From: an uncultured Oscillospiraceae bacterium | GTDB taxonomy: Bacteria; Bacillota; Clostridia; Oscillospirales; Oscillospiraceae | Length of the DNA stretch: 15,537 bases | Assembly: GCA_934667815.1 (NCBI GenBank) | Contig: CAKUMO010000041.1 | Location: 1 to 15,537, forward strand | Direction of reading: 5' to 3' | Shown here: piece by piece, positions 1 through 10,224 of the stretch | How positions within the stretch are numbered: position 1 is the first letter of the stretch | How the letters are laid out: each line of letters starts with the position of its first letter | Translations under genes and position numbers: made by a program | The notes under the pieces: model-generated | What the model saw: the letters and a program-made list of their open reading frames with translations, nothing else | Databases searched by the model: none | Told to the model about the DNA's origin: nothing

Positions 1-125
1 CCCGTTTCATGAACGGTCTGAAGAAGGCCGGCATCGAAATGAACCGCAAGAGCCTGTCCGAGCTGGCCATCAACGACACCGCCGCATTCGCAGCGCTCGT
101 CGAGACCGCCAAGAAGGCCCTGTAA
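1..125 (+). CDS. rplT: 50S ribosomal protein bL20, C-terminal fragment
   Basis: Only the last 40 residues are in the window; the reading frame begins at base 3 and ends with TAA at 123-125. The visible peptide begins [20 protein letters not shown] and ends with an [14 protein letters not shown] helix. This matches the C-terminal globular part of bacterial bL20, which binds 23S rRNA and is needed early in large-subunit assembly. In Firmicutes bL20 is normally the last gene of the infC-rpmI-rplT operon (established knowledge). That agrees with the strong terminator 20 nt after the stop. The 5' part and its regulatory leader lie outside the window. Confidence 0.93.
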   Translation, partial: RFMNGLKKAGIEMNRKSLSELAINDTAAFAALVETAKKAL

Positions 126-145
126 TTTCGAATTTTTTATGCTGA

Positions 146-181
146 GCTGCTCGCTTCCAAAAGAAGCGAGCAGCTTCTTTT
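146..181 (+). terminator. Intrinsic terminator after rplT
   Basis: A perfect 12-bp stem, GCTGCTCGCTTC paired with GAAGCGAGCAGC, encloses a 5-nt CAAAA loop and is followed by TTCTTTT. It lies 20 nt after the rplT stop and separates the ribosomal operon from the uvrA promoter. Confidence 0.92.
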
Positions 182-232
182 GCGACGGGAAACCGGTTCC
201 TCCCGCGGCGCGAGATTTTTTGTAAATTGCTG

Positions 233-261
233 TTGATAAAAACAAACATTTGTGCTATAAT
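233..261 (+). promoter_or_regulatory. Sigma-A type promoter of the uvrA-radC-uvrB operon
   Basis: The -35 box TTGATA (233-238) and the perfect -10 box TATAAT (256-261) are separated by 17 nt. TGC directly before the -10 makes it an extended -10. The transcript should start near 267-269, about 24 nt before the uvrA ATG. I see no clear LexA-type box overlapping it, so SOS control is not shown by the sequence. Confidence 0.88.
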
Positions 262-291
262 AATCGGTACGAATCATTCTGGAGGCAAACT

Positions 292-3114
<2,823 letters not shown>

Positions 3115-3126
3115 GGAGGAATCGCC

Positions 3127-3789
3127 ATGGATCGCCTTGCACGCCATCTTTTGCAGCGCAACCCGGACACGCTCAAGGACGCAGAGCTTTTGGAGCTGCT
3201 GCTTCGCTTCGCCGTGGGCGAAAATGACGCGCCCGCGCTGGCGCAGCGCCTTTTGGAGCGCTGGCCGTGCCTTGCGTCCGTGCTTGAAGCAGACGCGCAG
3301 GAGCTTTCCGCCGTCGAGGGCATGACGGACGAGTGCGCAGTGCTGCTGCGCCTCGTGCCCGAGCTGCAAAGGCGCTATCTCATCGCACGTTCCGCGCCGG
3401 AAACGCGTCTGGTAGACAGCGTCGCCTTCGGCGGGTATCTTCTGCCCTATTTTTACGGTGCCAAGGACGAAATGGTCTATCTGCTCTCGCTCGACGCAAC
3501 AGGCAAGCCGCTCTCCTGCCGGCTGATCGGCCGCGGGAGCGTTAACTCCGCCAATGTACCCGTCCGCCGTCTCGTGCAGGAGGCGCTGACGGCCAACGCC
3601 ACGGCCGTCGTGCTGGCACACAATCATCCCTCCGGCATCGCCATTCCCTCGCGCGAGGACATCGACCTGACGCTTCGACTGCGCGATGCGCTGGACGTGA
3701 TGGACATTCTCCTGCTCGACCATCTGGTTATCGCGGACGACGATTTCGTCTCCATGAGCGACAGCGGCTATCTGCGCCGCGCATATTGA
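3127..3789 (+). CDS. radC: RadC family JAB-domain protein
   Basis: This 220-residue protein has the usual RadC layout. An N-terminal helical part includes a degenerate helix-hairpin-helix ([16 protein letters not shown], about 59-74). A C-terminal MPN/JAB domain follows, with E115, H165, H167, S175 and D178 in the exact JAMM spacing H-x-H-x7-S-x2-D (AHNHPSG core). Zinc-dependent isopeptidase-like chemistry is predicted for the family. The old name 'DNA repair protein RadC' is disputed and no firm reaction is known. AGGAGGA just before the ATG sets the start, 12 nt after the uvrA stop. The gene ends 10 nt before uvrB, so it is co-transcribed between the two repair genes. That position supports a repair or recombination role here but does not prove it. 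Confidence 0.93.
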   Translation: MDRLARHLLQRNPDTLKDAELLELLLRFAVGENDAPALAQRLLERWPCLASVLEADAQELSAVEGMTDECAVLLRLVPELQRRYLIARSAPETRLVDSVAFGGYLLPYFYGAKDEMVYLLSLDATGKPLSCRLIGRGSVNSANVPVRRLVQEALTANATAVVLAHNHPSGIAIPSREDIDLTLRLRDALDVMDILLLDHLVIADDDFVSMSDSGYLRRAY

Positions 3790-3796
3790 GGTGATC
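3788..3796 (+). promoter_or_regulatory. uvrB ribosome binding site overlapping the radC stop
   Basis: GAGGTGATC is a near-perfect match to the 16S 3'-end complement and overlaps the TGA stop of radC (3787-3789). It decides the uvrB start. An in-frame GTG at 3791 lies inside this site, so the ATG at 3800 must be the real start. Ribosomes finishing radC would terminate on top of the site, which favours translational coupling. Confidence 0.8.
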
Positions 3797-3799
3797 TCT

Positions 3800-5764
3800 A
3801 TGGATTTCAAGCTGCACGCACCCTATTCTCCCACCGGCGACCAGCCGGAGGCCATCCGCGCACTGACCAAGGGAATTCAGGACGGCATGCCCGAGCAGGT
3901 GCTGCTCGGCGTCACCGGCTCCGGCAAGACCTTTACCATGGCCTCGGTCATCGAGAAGCTGAACCGTCCGACGCTCGTGCTGGCACACAACAAGACGCTG
4001 GCAGCGCAGCTCTGTTCGGAATTCCGGGAGTTTTTCCCGGAAAACGCCGTGGAATACTTCATTTCCTATTACGATTACTACCAGCCCGAGGCCTACATCG
4101 CGCACACGGACACCTATATCGAAAAGGACTCCGCCATCAACGACGAGATCGAGCGTCTGCGCCACAGCGCGACGTCCTCGCTCTTTGAGCGGCGGGACGT
4201 GATCGTCGTATCCTCGGTCTCCTGCATCTACGGTCTGGGCGACCCGATCGACTATCAGAACATGGTCATCTCCCTGCGCACCGGCATGGAAAAGTCGCGC
4301 GAGGAGCTGATGACCAAGCTCGTGGATATCCGCTACGAGCGCAACGACATTGACTTTTCCCGAAACCACTTCCGCGTCCGCGGCGATACCGTCGAGATTT
4401 ATCCCGCGTACTGGTCGGGACGCGCCATTCGCGTGGAATTTTTCGGAGACGAAATCGACCGCATTTCCGAGATCAACGCCGTGACGGGTCTGCCCGAGCG
4501 CGTAATTAGCCATGTTGCAATTTACCCCGCCTCACATTATGTCGCCACGCGCGAAAAGCTCAACCGCGCCATCTTCGAGATTGAAAAAGAGATGGAGGAG
4601 CGCGAGGCGTGGTTCAAGGCGCACGACAAGCTCCTTGAAGCGCAGCGCATCCGCCAGCGCACGATGTACGACATCGAAATGCTGCAGGAAATCGGTTTTT
4701 GCAGCGGAATTGAGAACTATTCCCGCGTGATCTCCGGGCGTGCGCCCGGCACGCCGCCCATGACGCTGCTGGACTATTTCCCGAAGGATTTTTTGCTGTT
4801 CGTGGATGAGAGCCATGTCACGCTGCCGCAGGTGCGCGCAATGTATGCCGGCGACCGCAGCCGCAAGGAAAGTCTTGTGGACTACGGCTTCCGTCTGCCC
4901 AGCGCGTTTGACAATCGTCCTCTGACCTTTGAGGAATTTCAGACGAAAATTCATCAGGCGGTCTACGTTTCCGCAACGCCCGCCGAATTTGAACGCAGCC
5001 GTGCGGGGCAGATCGTCCAGCAGGTCATCCGCCCGACTGGTCTGCTCGATCCTCTGGTCGAGGTACGTCCCGTCGAGGATCAGATTGACGACCTGATCGG
5101 TGAATGCAACGCCGTCATTGCACGCAACGAGCGTGTGCTCGTTACCACGCTGACCAAGAAAATGGCCGAGGATCTGACCAGCTATCTGCAAAAGGCCGGC
5201 ATTCGCGTGCGCTATATGCACTCCGACGTCGCCGCGCTTGAGCGCATGGAGATTCTGCGCGACCTGCGCATGGCGAAATTCGACGTTCTCGTCGGCATCA
5301 ACCTGCTGCGCGAGGGTCTCGACCTGCCGGAGGTCTCGCTTGTCGCCATTCTCGACGCGGACAAGGAGGGCTTCCTGCGCAGCGAGACGAGCTTGATCCA
5401 GACCATCGGACGCGCTGCGCGAAATGCCGAAGGCCGCGTAATCATGTATGCCGATAAAATCACGCCCGCCATGCGCGCCGCCATTGACGAGACCGAGCGC
5501 CGCCGCGCCATTCAGGATGCCTACAACAAGGCGCACGGCATCGTGCCGAAAACCATCGTCAAGGATGTCCGCGAGCTGATTGAGATCACGCAGGCCGAGG
5601 GCGAAGCCGCGAAGAAAAACGGCGTGAAGATGACCAAAGCCGAGCGCGAACGCGAGATCGCCAAGCTGGAAAAGGAAATGCGCGCCGCTGCCCGCATGAT
5701 GGAATACGAGTACGCCGCCGTCCTGCGCGACCGCATCATCGAACTCCGTGGAGAGAAGAAATAA
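3800..5764 (+). CDS. uvrB: UvrABC system protein B (excision repair helicase-like subunit)
   Basis: UvrB verifies the lesion, opens the strands locally and recruits UvrC for dual incision. The 654 residues cover the whole family plan. Walker A is GVTGSGKT (37-44). The lesion-probing beta-hairpin begins [10 protein letters not shown] (90-99). The DESH Walker B is at 336-339 and helicase motif [11 protein letters not shown] at 534-542. A C-terminal UVR motif (about 616-650, LEKEM...[12 protein letters not shown]) contacts UvrA and UvrC. The start [16 protein letters not shown] fits the family and is preceded by GAGGTGATC. It is the last gene of the operon, and a bidirectional terminator begins 3 nt after the stop. 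uvrC is not in the window. Confidence 0.98.
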   Translation: MDFKLHAPYSPTGDQPEAIRALTKGIQDGMPEQVLLGVTGSGKTFTMASVIEKLNRPTLVLAHNKTLAAQLCSEFREFFPENAVEYFISYYDYYQPEAYIAHTDTYIEKDSAINDEIERLRHSATSSLFERRDVIVVSSVSCIYGLGDPIDYQNMVISLRTGMEKSREELMTKLVDIRYERNDIDFSRNHFRVRGDTVEIYPAYWSGRAIRVEFFGDEIDRISEINAVTGLPERVISHVAIYPASHYVATREKLNRAIFEIEKEMEEREAWFKAHDKLLEAQRIRQRTMYDIEMLQEIGFCSGIENYSRVISGRAPGTPPMTLLDYFPKDFLLFVDESHVTLPQVRAMYAGDRSRKESLVDYGFRLPSAFDNRPLTFEEFQTKIHQAVYVSATPAEFERSRAGQIVQQVIRPTGLLDPLVEVRPVEDQIDDLIGECNAVIARNERVLVTTLTKKMAEDLTSYLQKAGIRVRYMHSDVAALERMEILRDLRMAKFDVLVGINLLREGLDLPEVSLVAILDADKEGFLRSETSLIQTIGRAARNAEGRVIMYADKITPAMRAAIDETERRRAIQDAYNKAHGIVPKTIVKDVRELIEITQAEGEAAKKNGVKMTKAEREREIAKLEKEMRAAARMMEYEYAAVLRDRIIELRGEKK

Positions 5765-5766
5765 GG

Positions 5767-5802
5767 AAAACCCGTCGGATGGAAGCCCATCCGGCGGGTT
5801 TT
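5767..5802. terminator. Bidirectional terminator between uvrB and the ABC exporter
   Basis: AAAACCCGTCGGATGG pairs with CCATCCGGCGGGTTTT around an AAGC loop. The stem is 16 bp with one G-U wobble. The A-rich left and T-rich right flanks give a U-tract in either direction. It lies between the convergent stops at 5764 and 5806, so it serves both transcripts. Confidence 0.93.
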
Positions 5803-5805
5803 CTG

Positions 5806-7524
5806 TTATTGTGCGACCGTATAAAGTGCGTAGAAATAACCTTTGCGCGCAAGGAGGTCGTCGAACGTGCCGCGTTCGCTCACGCAGCCGTCCTTCAGAA
5901 CAAGAATTTCGTCGTATTGCCGCAGGAGGCTGCCATCGAGTGTATGTGTCACTACGATCCGCGTCACGTCGCACAGCGACAGGATGTCCTGCGAGACCTG
6001 ATGTGCCGTCTGCGCGTCCAGCGCGGCGGTCGCTTCATCCACAACCAGCAGCGACGCCTGCTTCAAAAGGCTGCGGGCGATGGAAATGCGCTGTTTCTCG
6101 CCGCCCGAGAGGTTTTTGCCATTCTCGCCGCAGCGAAAGTCTGCGCCGCAGCGCTCGACCATCTCCGTCAAATGCGCCCGCCGCATGGCCTCGTCCACCT
6201 CACTCTGCGGAAAATCGCGGAACATCGTGATGTTGTCGCGGATGGACGCGTCAAAGGTGAACACATTCTGCTGGATGACCGAGGTCAGCGCCACGAGCGA
6301 TTCACCGCGCAGCGCGTGCAGCTCCGTGCCGTCGTAGGAAATTGTTCCTGTATAGTCCGAAAAGCTGCCCATGACAAGATTCAGAAGCGTAGACTTCCCG
6401 CTGCCGCTGCCGCCAACGATGGCGTAGCTTTTGCCGTGTTCAAACACGGTGCTGACGCCGTGCAGAATCTCGTGCTCCGCTTCATAGCCAAAGGAGACGT
6501 CGCGCAGCTCGATTCTGTCGCAGAGCGTGGCCGTTTCCCCGCCGTCGGCAAGATCATCGCCCTTTTGCAGCGTTTCGGCCAGCTTCTCCGTCAGCGCGTG
6601 TGCGGATTTCTGCCCAGCCAGAAGCGTCGGCAGCTCCGCGACGGGTTGAATGAGGAAATTCATCAGATTCGTGAATGCAAGCACGATACCGGGTGTGATG
6701 GCACGCCCGCCCGCGGCAAGGTAGCCGCCGACGAGAACTACGCCGATCTGTGCGAGATAGCCCGCAAGCGTGCCCAGAAGATTGATGAGGTTTCCGATGC
6801 GGCGGCGCGTGTATTTTGCATCCTCAAGCGCCCGGTTGTCCGCATCGTAAAGCGACTGAATCTCCCGCTCGGCATGAAAGCTCTTGACCACGGCGAAGCC
6901 GCTGAGGCAGTCCTTGAGTGAGGCGGTGTACTTCGCGTTGCAGTCGGAAACGCGCCGCTCGATCGTTTTCATGCGGCTGCCCGTCAGGAGCGACACCGCA
7001 AGCGGCAGGAGCATCAATCCGGCTGCCACCGCAGTGAACAGCGGCGAATACCAGAGCATCATCGCCAAGGCGCCGAAAAAGTTGACCGCCATGACGATCA
7101 TGCTGATACGCTTGACAAGATAATCCGTTTCCAACGTGGATACATCGTTGGTCAGCGCAGAGAGATAAGCCGCGGAGTTCTCCGATTGAAACGCCACCAC
7201 GCGCTTTTTCAGGAGCCTGCAAAACGCATAGTTCTTATACTGCACAAGCGCACGCCGCATGAAGCGCGGGATCGCGCAGTAATTAATCATATAACAAATG
7301 ACGATGACCGCGCCGAGTCCGGCGCAGCACAGCGTAATGGTTTTTAAGGAAAGCGCCCCCGCCTCACCGGAAATCAAATCGATGAGCTGCTGCATGATCC
7401 ATGAGATCATCAGATTCAGCGTGCCGGAAAGCAAGGCGGAAAACACGGCAACCGACAGCGCAAAACGGTTTTTCCGGTAAAATTGCGACAGCAGCGTGCG
7501 CCGCAGCGTTTCAGTTTTCTCCAT
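5806..7524 (-). CDS. ABC exporter half-transporter (permease fused to ATPase)
   Basis: This 572-residue protein is a typical type IV ABC exporter half. An N-terminal membrane domain (about 20-310) holds several hydrophobic segments, such as FALSVAVFSALLSGTLNLMI near residue 21. The C-terminal nucleotide-binding domain has Walker A GGSGSGKST (371-379), signature LSGGEKQR (472-479), Walker B LLVVDEATAALD (from 492) and an H-loop His at 527. It probably works as a homodimer at the plasma membrane, or with a partner encoded elsewhere. The substrate (drug, peptide or lipid) cannot be read from the sequence. There is no N-terminal C39 peptidase. The start ATG at 7524 has AGGAGGTG at 7539-7532. The frame extends upstream to 7566, but those codons lie in the regulator gene. 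It overlaps that gene by 14 nt and ends at the bidirectional terminator. Confidence 0.93.
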   Translation of the reverse strand: MEKTETLRRTLLSQFYRKNRFALSVAVFSALLSGTLNLMISWIMQQLIDLISGEAGALSLKTITLCCAGLGAVIVICYMINYCAIPRFMRRALVQYKNYAFCRLLKKRVVAFQSENSAAYLSALTNDVSTLETDYLVKRISMIVMAVNFFGALAMMLWYSPLFTAVAAGLMLLPLAVSLLTGSRMKTIERRVSDCNAKYTASLKDCLSGFAVVKSFHAEREIQSLYDADNRALEDAKYTRRRIGNLINLLGTLAGYLAQIGVVLVGGYLAAGGRAITPGIVLAFTNLMNFLIQPVAELPTLLAGQKSAHALTEKLAETLQKGDDLADGGETATLCDRIELRDVSFGYEAEHEILHGVSTVFEHGKSYAIVGGSGSGKSTLLNLVMGSFSDYTGTISYDGTELHALRGESLVALTSVIQQNVFTFDASIRDNITMFRDFPQSEVDEAMRRAHLTEMVERCGADFRCGENGKNLSGGEKQRISIARSLLKQASLLVVDEATAALDAQTAHQVSQDILSLCDVTRIVVTHTLDGSLLRQYDEILVLKDGCVSERGTFDDLLARKGYFYALYTVAQ

Positions 7525-8596
7525 CTTCGCACACCTCCTGCCAGAGTGCTTGCAGCTCCGGCGCATCGGTCAGCTCCTCGTGCAGAAGCCGCTGCACGGA
7601 CTCCATCGCCGTCGCACCGAGGTCGTCAAAGGTAGTGGCCGGCTTTTGCAGGCTGACGTAGCGCAGGCGGTCGCCGGAATAGGTCGGCGCGGCGTCAAAG
7701 CGCAGCGCTTCGTCACGCGTCGTCTCCAGCCACGCACGCGCCTGCGCGGCATTCCCCTGCCGCAGCGCCAAATATGCAAGCATTGTATGAAGCATTACGC
7801 CAACCTTCGTGAGGAAGCTGGTTTTCCCCTCCCTCGTCAGGAGCGTGAACAGCTCCAGACCCCAATGCAGCAGTTTCTCTGCATCGCCGAGCTTCTCCTG
7901 CTTCAGATACACATTCAGCCAGCCCATAATCACCATCACGGCGCTGCGCGCCAAGTCGAGCATCGCCTCAGAGAGATACGGCGCCGCCTCATCCGGCAGT
8001 TCACAGCTCGAGGCCAGCACATAGCCAAGGTCGGCGTTAAACATCCCGCCCTCATTGTGCGCCTGCATGATCTCGACCGCGTGCTTCGGGGCTTCCAGCA
8101 GCTCGATCTGCGCAAGCGCTCCCCAGATCGACGCCTCGCCGATCTTCGGATCGTGATTCTGTCCAAGCAGCAGCAGCAAGCGCTCAAACAGCGCACGCGC
8201 GCGTCCGAGGCGCTTGCGGTCGCGCTCCGCGATTCCGAAAGAGAAATAGAGCTGCGCTGCCGCGTGAACGACCGCGAAGGAATTGGGATATTTTAGCAGC
8301 GCCCTCTCAGCTTCGGCCAAGCCTGCCGGATCCTTCTGCCTGCGATACTCCTGCAAACGCTCTGCCGTGACCGACTCCCGATTGTCCCGCAGCTCGTAGC
8401 CGAGCAAGACATCCACCGATGTGTCAAAGAAATCCGCCAGCGCGACGAGCAGACTGAGGTCCGGCGCGGACAGCTCCGCCTCCCATTTATAAACCGCGCC
8501 CGCCGTCACGCCGAGCGCCTGCGCAAGCTGCTCCTGAGTCAGGCCGCGCACCTTGCGAAACGCGCGAATCTTCTTTCCGATTTGTAGCTGTGCCAC
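7511..8596 (-). CDS. XRE-family transcriptional regulator with helical TPR-like C-terminal region
   Basis: The predicted product is 361 residues. The N-terminus (about 6-65) is a classic lambda-repressor-type helix-turn-helix with helices at T20-QEQLAQALGVTAGAVYKWE-39, followed by the usual ALADFFDTSVDVLLGYE segment. The remainder (about 75-350) is rich in Ala, Leu and Glu helices with TPR-like spacing and no membrane segment. The start chosen is GTG 8596, because GGAGGGGA lies 5 nt upstream. An in-frame ATG at 8611 overlaps that site and has no Shine-Dalgarno of its own. It overlaps the downstream ABC exporter by 14 nt, so it is probably a local regulator of that exporter (inference). HTH plus TPR-like architecture resembles peptide-sensing RRNPP regulators, but I found no cognate peptide gene. 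Confidence 0.85.
   Translation of the reverse strand: MAQLQIGKKIRAFRKVRGLTQEQLAQALGVTAGAVYKWEAELSAPDLSLLVALADFFDTSVDVLLGYELRDNRESVTAERLQEYRRQKDPAGLAEAERALLKYPNSFAVVHAAAQLYFSFGIAERDRKRLGRARALFERLLLLLGQNHDPKIGEASIWGALAQIELLEAPKHAVEIMQAHNEGGMFNADLGYVLASSCELPDEAAPYLSEAMLDLARSAVMVIMGWLNVYLKQEKLGDAEKLLHWGLELFTLLTREGKTSFLTKVGVMLHTMLAYLALRQGNAAQARAWLETTRDEALRFDAAPTYSGDRLRYVSLQKPATTFDDLGATAMESVQRLLHEELTDAPELQALWQEVCEDGEN
7532..7539 (-). promoter_or_regulatory. Ribosome binding site of the ABC exporter inside the regulator gene
   Basis: AGGAGGTG on the minus strand lies 7 nt before the ATG at 7524 and within the last codons of the upstream regulator gene. It fixes the exporter start and implies translational coupling. 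Confidence 0.85.
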
Positions 8597-8611
8597 GAGA
8601 ATCCCCTCCAT
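8597..8611 (-). promoter_or_regulatory. Ribosome binding site deciding the GTG start of the XRE regulator
   Basis: On the minus strand ATGGAGGGGATTCTC directly precedes GTG 8596. The GGAGGGGA core is well placed for the GTG. The upstream ATG at 8611 forms part of the Shine-Dalgarno itself. Confidence 0.7.
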
Positions 8612-8627
8612 TTTGCTTTCTGCGCTT

Positions 8628-8633
8628 AGTATA
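8628..8633 (-). promoter_or_regulatory. Extended -10 promoter candidate for the regulator-exporter operon
   Basis: On the minus strand TGC-TATACT forms an extended -10. The region 17 nt upstream (TTCCGT, 8656-8651) is a poor -35. The predicted transcript start near 8621 leaves a leader of about 25 nt before the GTG. Confidence 0.55.
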
Positions 8634-8715
8634 GCAGAGTTTCCTGCAAAACGGAACACAGAACTCGTATGATTTAGAGAGTATTTTCCATACCAACAGT
8701 ATGAATTATATAAGT

Positions 8716-8746
8716 TTAACCGCATGGAGAGGCTCCATGCGGTTAA
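8716..8746. repeat. Palindrome copy 1 (14-bp stem)
   Basis: TTAACCGCATGGAG pairs perfectly with CTCCATGCGGTTAA around an AGG loop. The identical 31-nt sequence recurs at 8943-8973. It has no U-tract on either side, so it is not a classic terminator. Confidence 0.9.
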
Positions 8747-8790
8747 GCAGCTTGTCAAAAAAGTCCCTTTGGGCTTTTTTGACAAGCTGC
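8747..8790. repeat. Long hairpin with 17-bp stem
   Basis: GCAGCTTGTCAAAAAAG pairs with CTTTTTTGACAAGCTGC. Inside it, CCC-TTT-GGG adds three pairs after a single bulged T. It directly follows palindrome copy 1. The A/T-rich part of the stem could give a weak U-run in either direction. Confidence 0.88.
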
Positions 8791-8793
8791 CTA

Positions 8794-8837
8794 CAAAATT
8801 GCAAAATCTAAATTTGTGTTTTAATTTTGCAATTTTG
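8794..8837. repeat. AT-rich hairpin with 14-bp stem
   Basis: CAAAATTGCAAAAT (8794-8807) pairs with ATTTTGCAATTTTG (8824-8837). TAAA/TTTA extend the stem inward after a bulged C at 8808, around a 7-nt loop. It is part of the palindromic element. Confidence 0.85.
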
Positions 8838-8862
8838 GTCGCTGCGGCGGGTTATTAAACGC

Positions 8863-8889
8863 GAAAGGGAACCCTGACGGTTCCCTTTC
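8863..8889. repeat. Hairpin with 11-bp stem
   Basis: GAAAGGGAACC pairs perfectly with GGTTCCCTTTC around a CTGAC loop. It is the fourth hairpin in the palindromic element. A short CCGAAA/TTTCGG palindrome follows at 8905-8917. Confidence 0.85.
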
Positions 8890-8942
8890 ACACTATTCCT
8901 CCCTCCGAAACTTTCGGTTGGATCGTTTTTTTGACACTCAGC

Positions 8943-8973
8943 TTAACCGCATGGAGAGGCTCCATGCGGTTAA
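8943..8973. repeat. Palindrome copy 2 (14-bp stem)
   Basis: This is an exact copy of the 31-nt palindrome at 8716-8746. It ends 3 nt from the GNAT stop codon and is preceded by TTTTTTGACACTCAGC, an imperfect inverted copy of the flank of copy 1. It could protect or end the acetyltransferase mRNA, although no U-tract follows it. Confidence 0.9.
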
Positions 8974-8975
8974 AA

Positions 8976-9470
8976 TCAAATTTCAAAAATCAAATCGTCG
9001 CCGTCGGTTTCCGCAAGCTGCGAAAATCCCAGCGTGCGGTAGAGGCGCTGTGCGGCGATGTTGTCCGGTTCCACAGCCAATCTGATGGGCATCCGTGGGC
9101 AGGCCGCTTTCAGAAGCGCAACCGCAAGCGACACCGCCGCCGTACCATAGCCCTTCCGCTGCTGACGGCGATCGACAAAGAAGCTCCACGATACCGCTTC
9201 GCTCTCTCCGCGCCAACGATAACACTGCAAATAGCCGACGCGTTCGCCAGTTCTTGAACAGATTATGCACGGAAAATTCTCCTCCGGCGATAAATACGCG
9301 CGTCCAAGCAAAAACCACATTGGGCTTACGAAGCCTTTCTGCGCCTCGGGAAGCTCGCAGTCGTAGGCGGCGAAGATCAGGTCGTCCTCTGTTTGCATGG
9401 GACGCAGGCTGACCGTTTCGTTCGCCCATGCGTCCTCCGGCAGCGCTTGCAGGCAGCGTTTCAAGCTCAT
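8976..9470 (-). CDS. GNAT family N-acetyltransferase
   Basis: The 164-residue product has the GNAT fold signatures. Motif A with the acetyl-CoA pyrophosphate loop is at about 97-120 (FFVDRRQQRKGYGTAAV, carrying R-x-x-G-x-G/A). Motif B is at 134-149 (EPDNIAAQRLYRTLGF). The early segment SLRPMQTEDD matches the first beta strand and helix. The acceptor cannot be told from the sequence; small-molecule amines, amino acids, antibiotics and protein N-termini are all possible. The start ATG at 9470 is preceded by an AAGGGG-type site, and only 4 nt separate it from the stop of the YdcF-like gene. It is therefore the third gene of the peptidase operon. Its stop is followed directly by the palindromic element. 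Confidence 0.88.
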   Translation of the reverse strand: MSLKRCLQALPEDAWANETVSLRPMQTEDDLIFAAYDCELPEAQKGFVSPMWFLLGRAYLSPEENFPCIICSRTGERVGYLQCYRWRGESEAVSWSFFVDRRQQRKGYGTAAVSLAVALLKAACPRMPIRLAVEPDNIAAQRLYRTLGFSQLAETDGDDLIFEI

Positions 9471-9474
9471 ATGC

Positions 9475-10224
9475 TCACCCCTTCAGAAGCGCCACCCAGA
9501 CGCCGAAGATCTCACGCACCTGATAATTCACGCGCAAGGCCAGACGCGAGGTGTGCGCCGGTACGCCCAGCGCGGTCACGCCGAGCTGCTTGGCGTACAG
9601 TCCTGCGCGGCAGAGGTGATATTCGCTGGACACGACGGCGATCGTCTGCGGCTTTGTCCCGCTCTGCTGCTCAATCAGGTCGAGGGAAAAGCGCAGATTT
9701 TCCTGCGTGCTTGTTGCCTGTTCTTCTTTCAGCAGGCGCTCAGGTGCTATACCGCGTGCAGTCAGCCAGTCGAACATGCACTGCGCCTCGGTCAGATTCT
9801 CGCCGCTCCCCTGCCCGCCGGACAGGACCGCCACGGCATTGGGATAACGCTCAAGATAATTCAGCGCAGCTTCCAGACGCTCGCGCAGCGACAGGCTCGG
9901 GATATTCCCGTTCACACCCGCGCCGAGGACGATCAGATAGTCCGCCTCCGGCTCCTGTGCGCCGCCCGCGTTCACACCGATCCAGACGGAGGTGACCAGC
10001 ATCGCGCCGAGCACGATGCAAAGTCCTGCCAGCAGCACCCGGCGCAGCCATTTCATTCCCCGCGGAAAACGCTTGCGCAGCGCGTCCACAAATCCGAACA
10101 CAAGAACCACGGCCGCCGCAAGCACCAGCAGGAAGGCAGTGAACTGATACCCGAACGCACAGAAATAGACGATCACGCCCAGTACCGCGCACAGCGCCGC
10201 CGGGATCCAGTAGCGCGCTCTCAT
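9475..10224 (-). CDS. YdcF/SanA/ElyC-like DUF218 membrane protein
   Basis: The product is 249 residues, with three hydrophobic segments near the N-terminus (about 5-24, 27-47 and 61-84) followed by a DUF218 domain. Visible family motifs are DYLIVLGAGV (95-104), SGGQGSGENLTEA (135-147), the E-x2-ATST-x-EN stretch (167-176) and VSSEYHLCRA (198-207). Family members such as SanA and ElyC are linked to envelope integrity and peptidoglycan precursor handling, but no reaction is firmly assigned. The catalytic-like domain is probably on the outer face of the membrane. The ATG overlaps the stop of the M42 peptidase gene as ATGA, so translation is probably coupled. Confidence 0.88.
   Translation of the reverse strand: MRARYWIPAALCAVLGVIVYFCAFGYQFTAFLLVLAAAVVLVFGFVDALRKRFPRGMKWLRRVLLAGLCIVLGAMLVTSVWIGVNAGGAQEPEADYLIVLGAGVNGNIPSLSLRERLEAALNYLERYPNAVAVLSGGQGSGENLTEAQCMFDWLTARGIAPERLLKEEQATSTQENLRFSLDLIEQQSGTKPQTIAVVSSEYHLCRAGLYAKQLGVTALGVPAHTSRLALRVNYQVREIFGVWVALLKG

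Larger units (their letters stand above)
8715..8974. repeat. Putative MITE-like palindromic element with 48-nt terminal inverted repeats
   Basis: The left arm (8715-8762) and the reverse complement of the right arm (8927-8974) agree at about 42 of 48 positions. They share the motif TTTAACCGCATGGAG, then CTCCATGCGGTTAAGC, then TGTCAAAAAA. The interior holds three further hairpins and no open frame. The element of about 260 bp abuts the GNAT gene, whose stop is at 8976-8978. No clear target-site duplication is visible. The structure fits a non-autonomous transposable or REP-like intergenic repeat, but with one copy in view its mobility is inference. Confidence 0.55.
8612..8975. other. Intergenic region of 364 nt, palindrome-rich, no gene seen
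   Basis: This stretch lies between the GNAT acetyltransferase stop and the XRE regulator start. It contains the regulator promoter near 8628-8633 and a series of hairpins from 8715 to 8974, listed separately. Short GTAT/ATAC words at 8667, 8681, 8690 and 8699 lie just upstream of the promoter and might be operator parts, but they are too short to call. I see no open frame with a ribosome binding site on either strand. Confidence 0.8.

Noticed and set aside
250..291. Upstream extension of uvrA from a TTG at 250
   Set aside because: The stretch contains the -10 box and the ribosome site of the real ATG at 292, and the added residues are not UvrA-like.
4532..5974. 480-codon open frame on the minus strand opposite uvrB
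   Set aside because: It runs antisense to a complete, motif-verified uvrB and crosses the bidirectional terminator. It is a shadow of GC-rich codon bias.
5779..6921. 380-codon plus-strand frame opposite the ABC exporter
   Set aside because: It starts inside the terminator hairpin and has no recognisable domain. The opposite strand has all the ABC motifs.
8597..8785. N-terminal extension of the XRE regulator to 8785
   Set aside because: The added residues read through hairpin repeats and the promoter. The Shine-Dalgarno points to GTG 8596.
8943..8973. Classic intrinsic terminator for the GNAT gene
   Set aside because: The stem is strong, but no U-tract follows on the minus strand, so it is kept as a repeat rather than called a terminator.
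8715..8974. CRISPR array or tRNA-like structures suggested by repeated hairpins
   Set aside because: There are only two identical 31-nt copies, about 200 nt apart, with no regular spacers. No cloverleaf could be folded.
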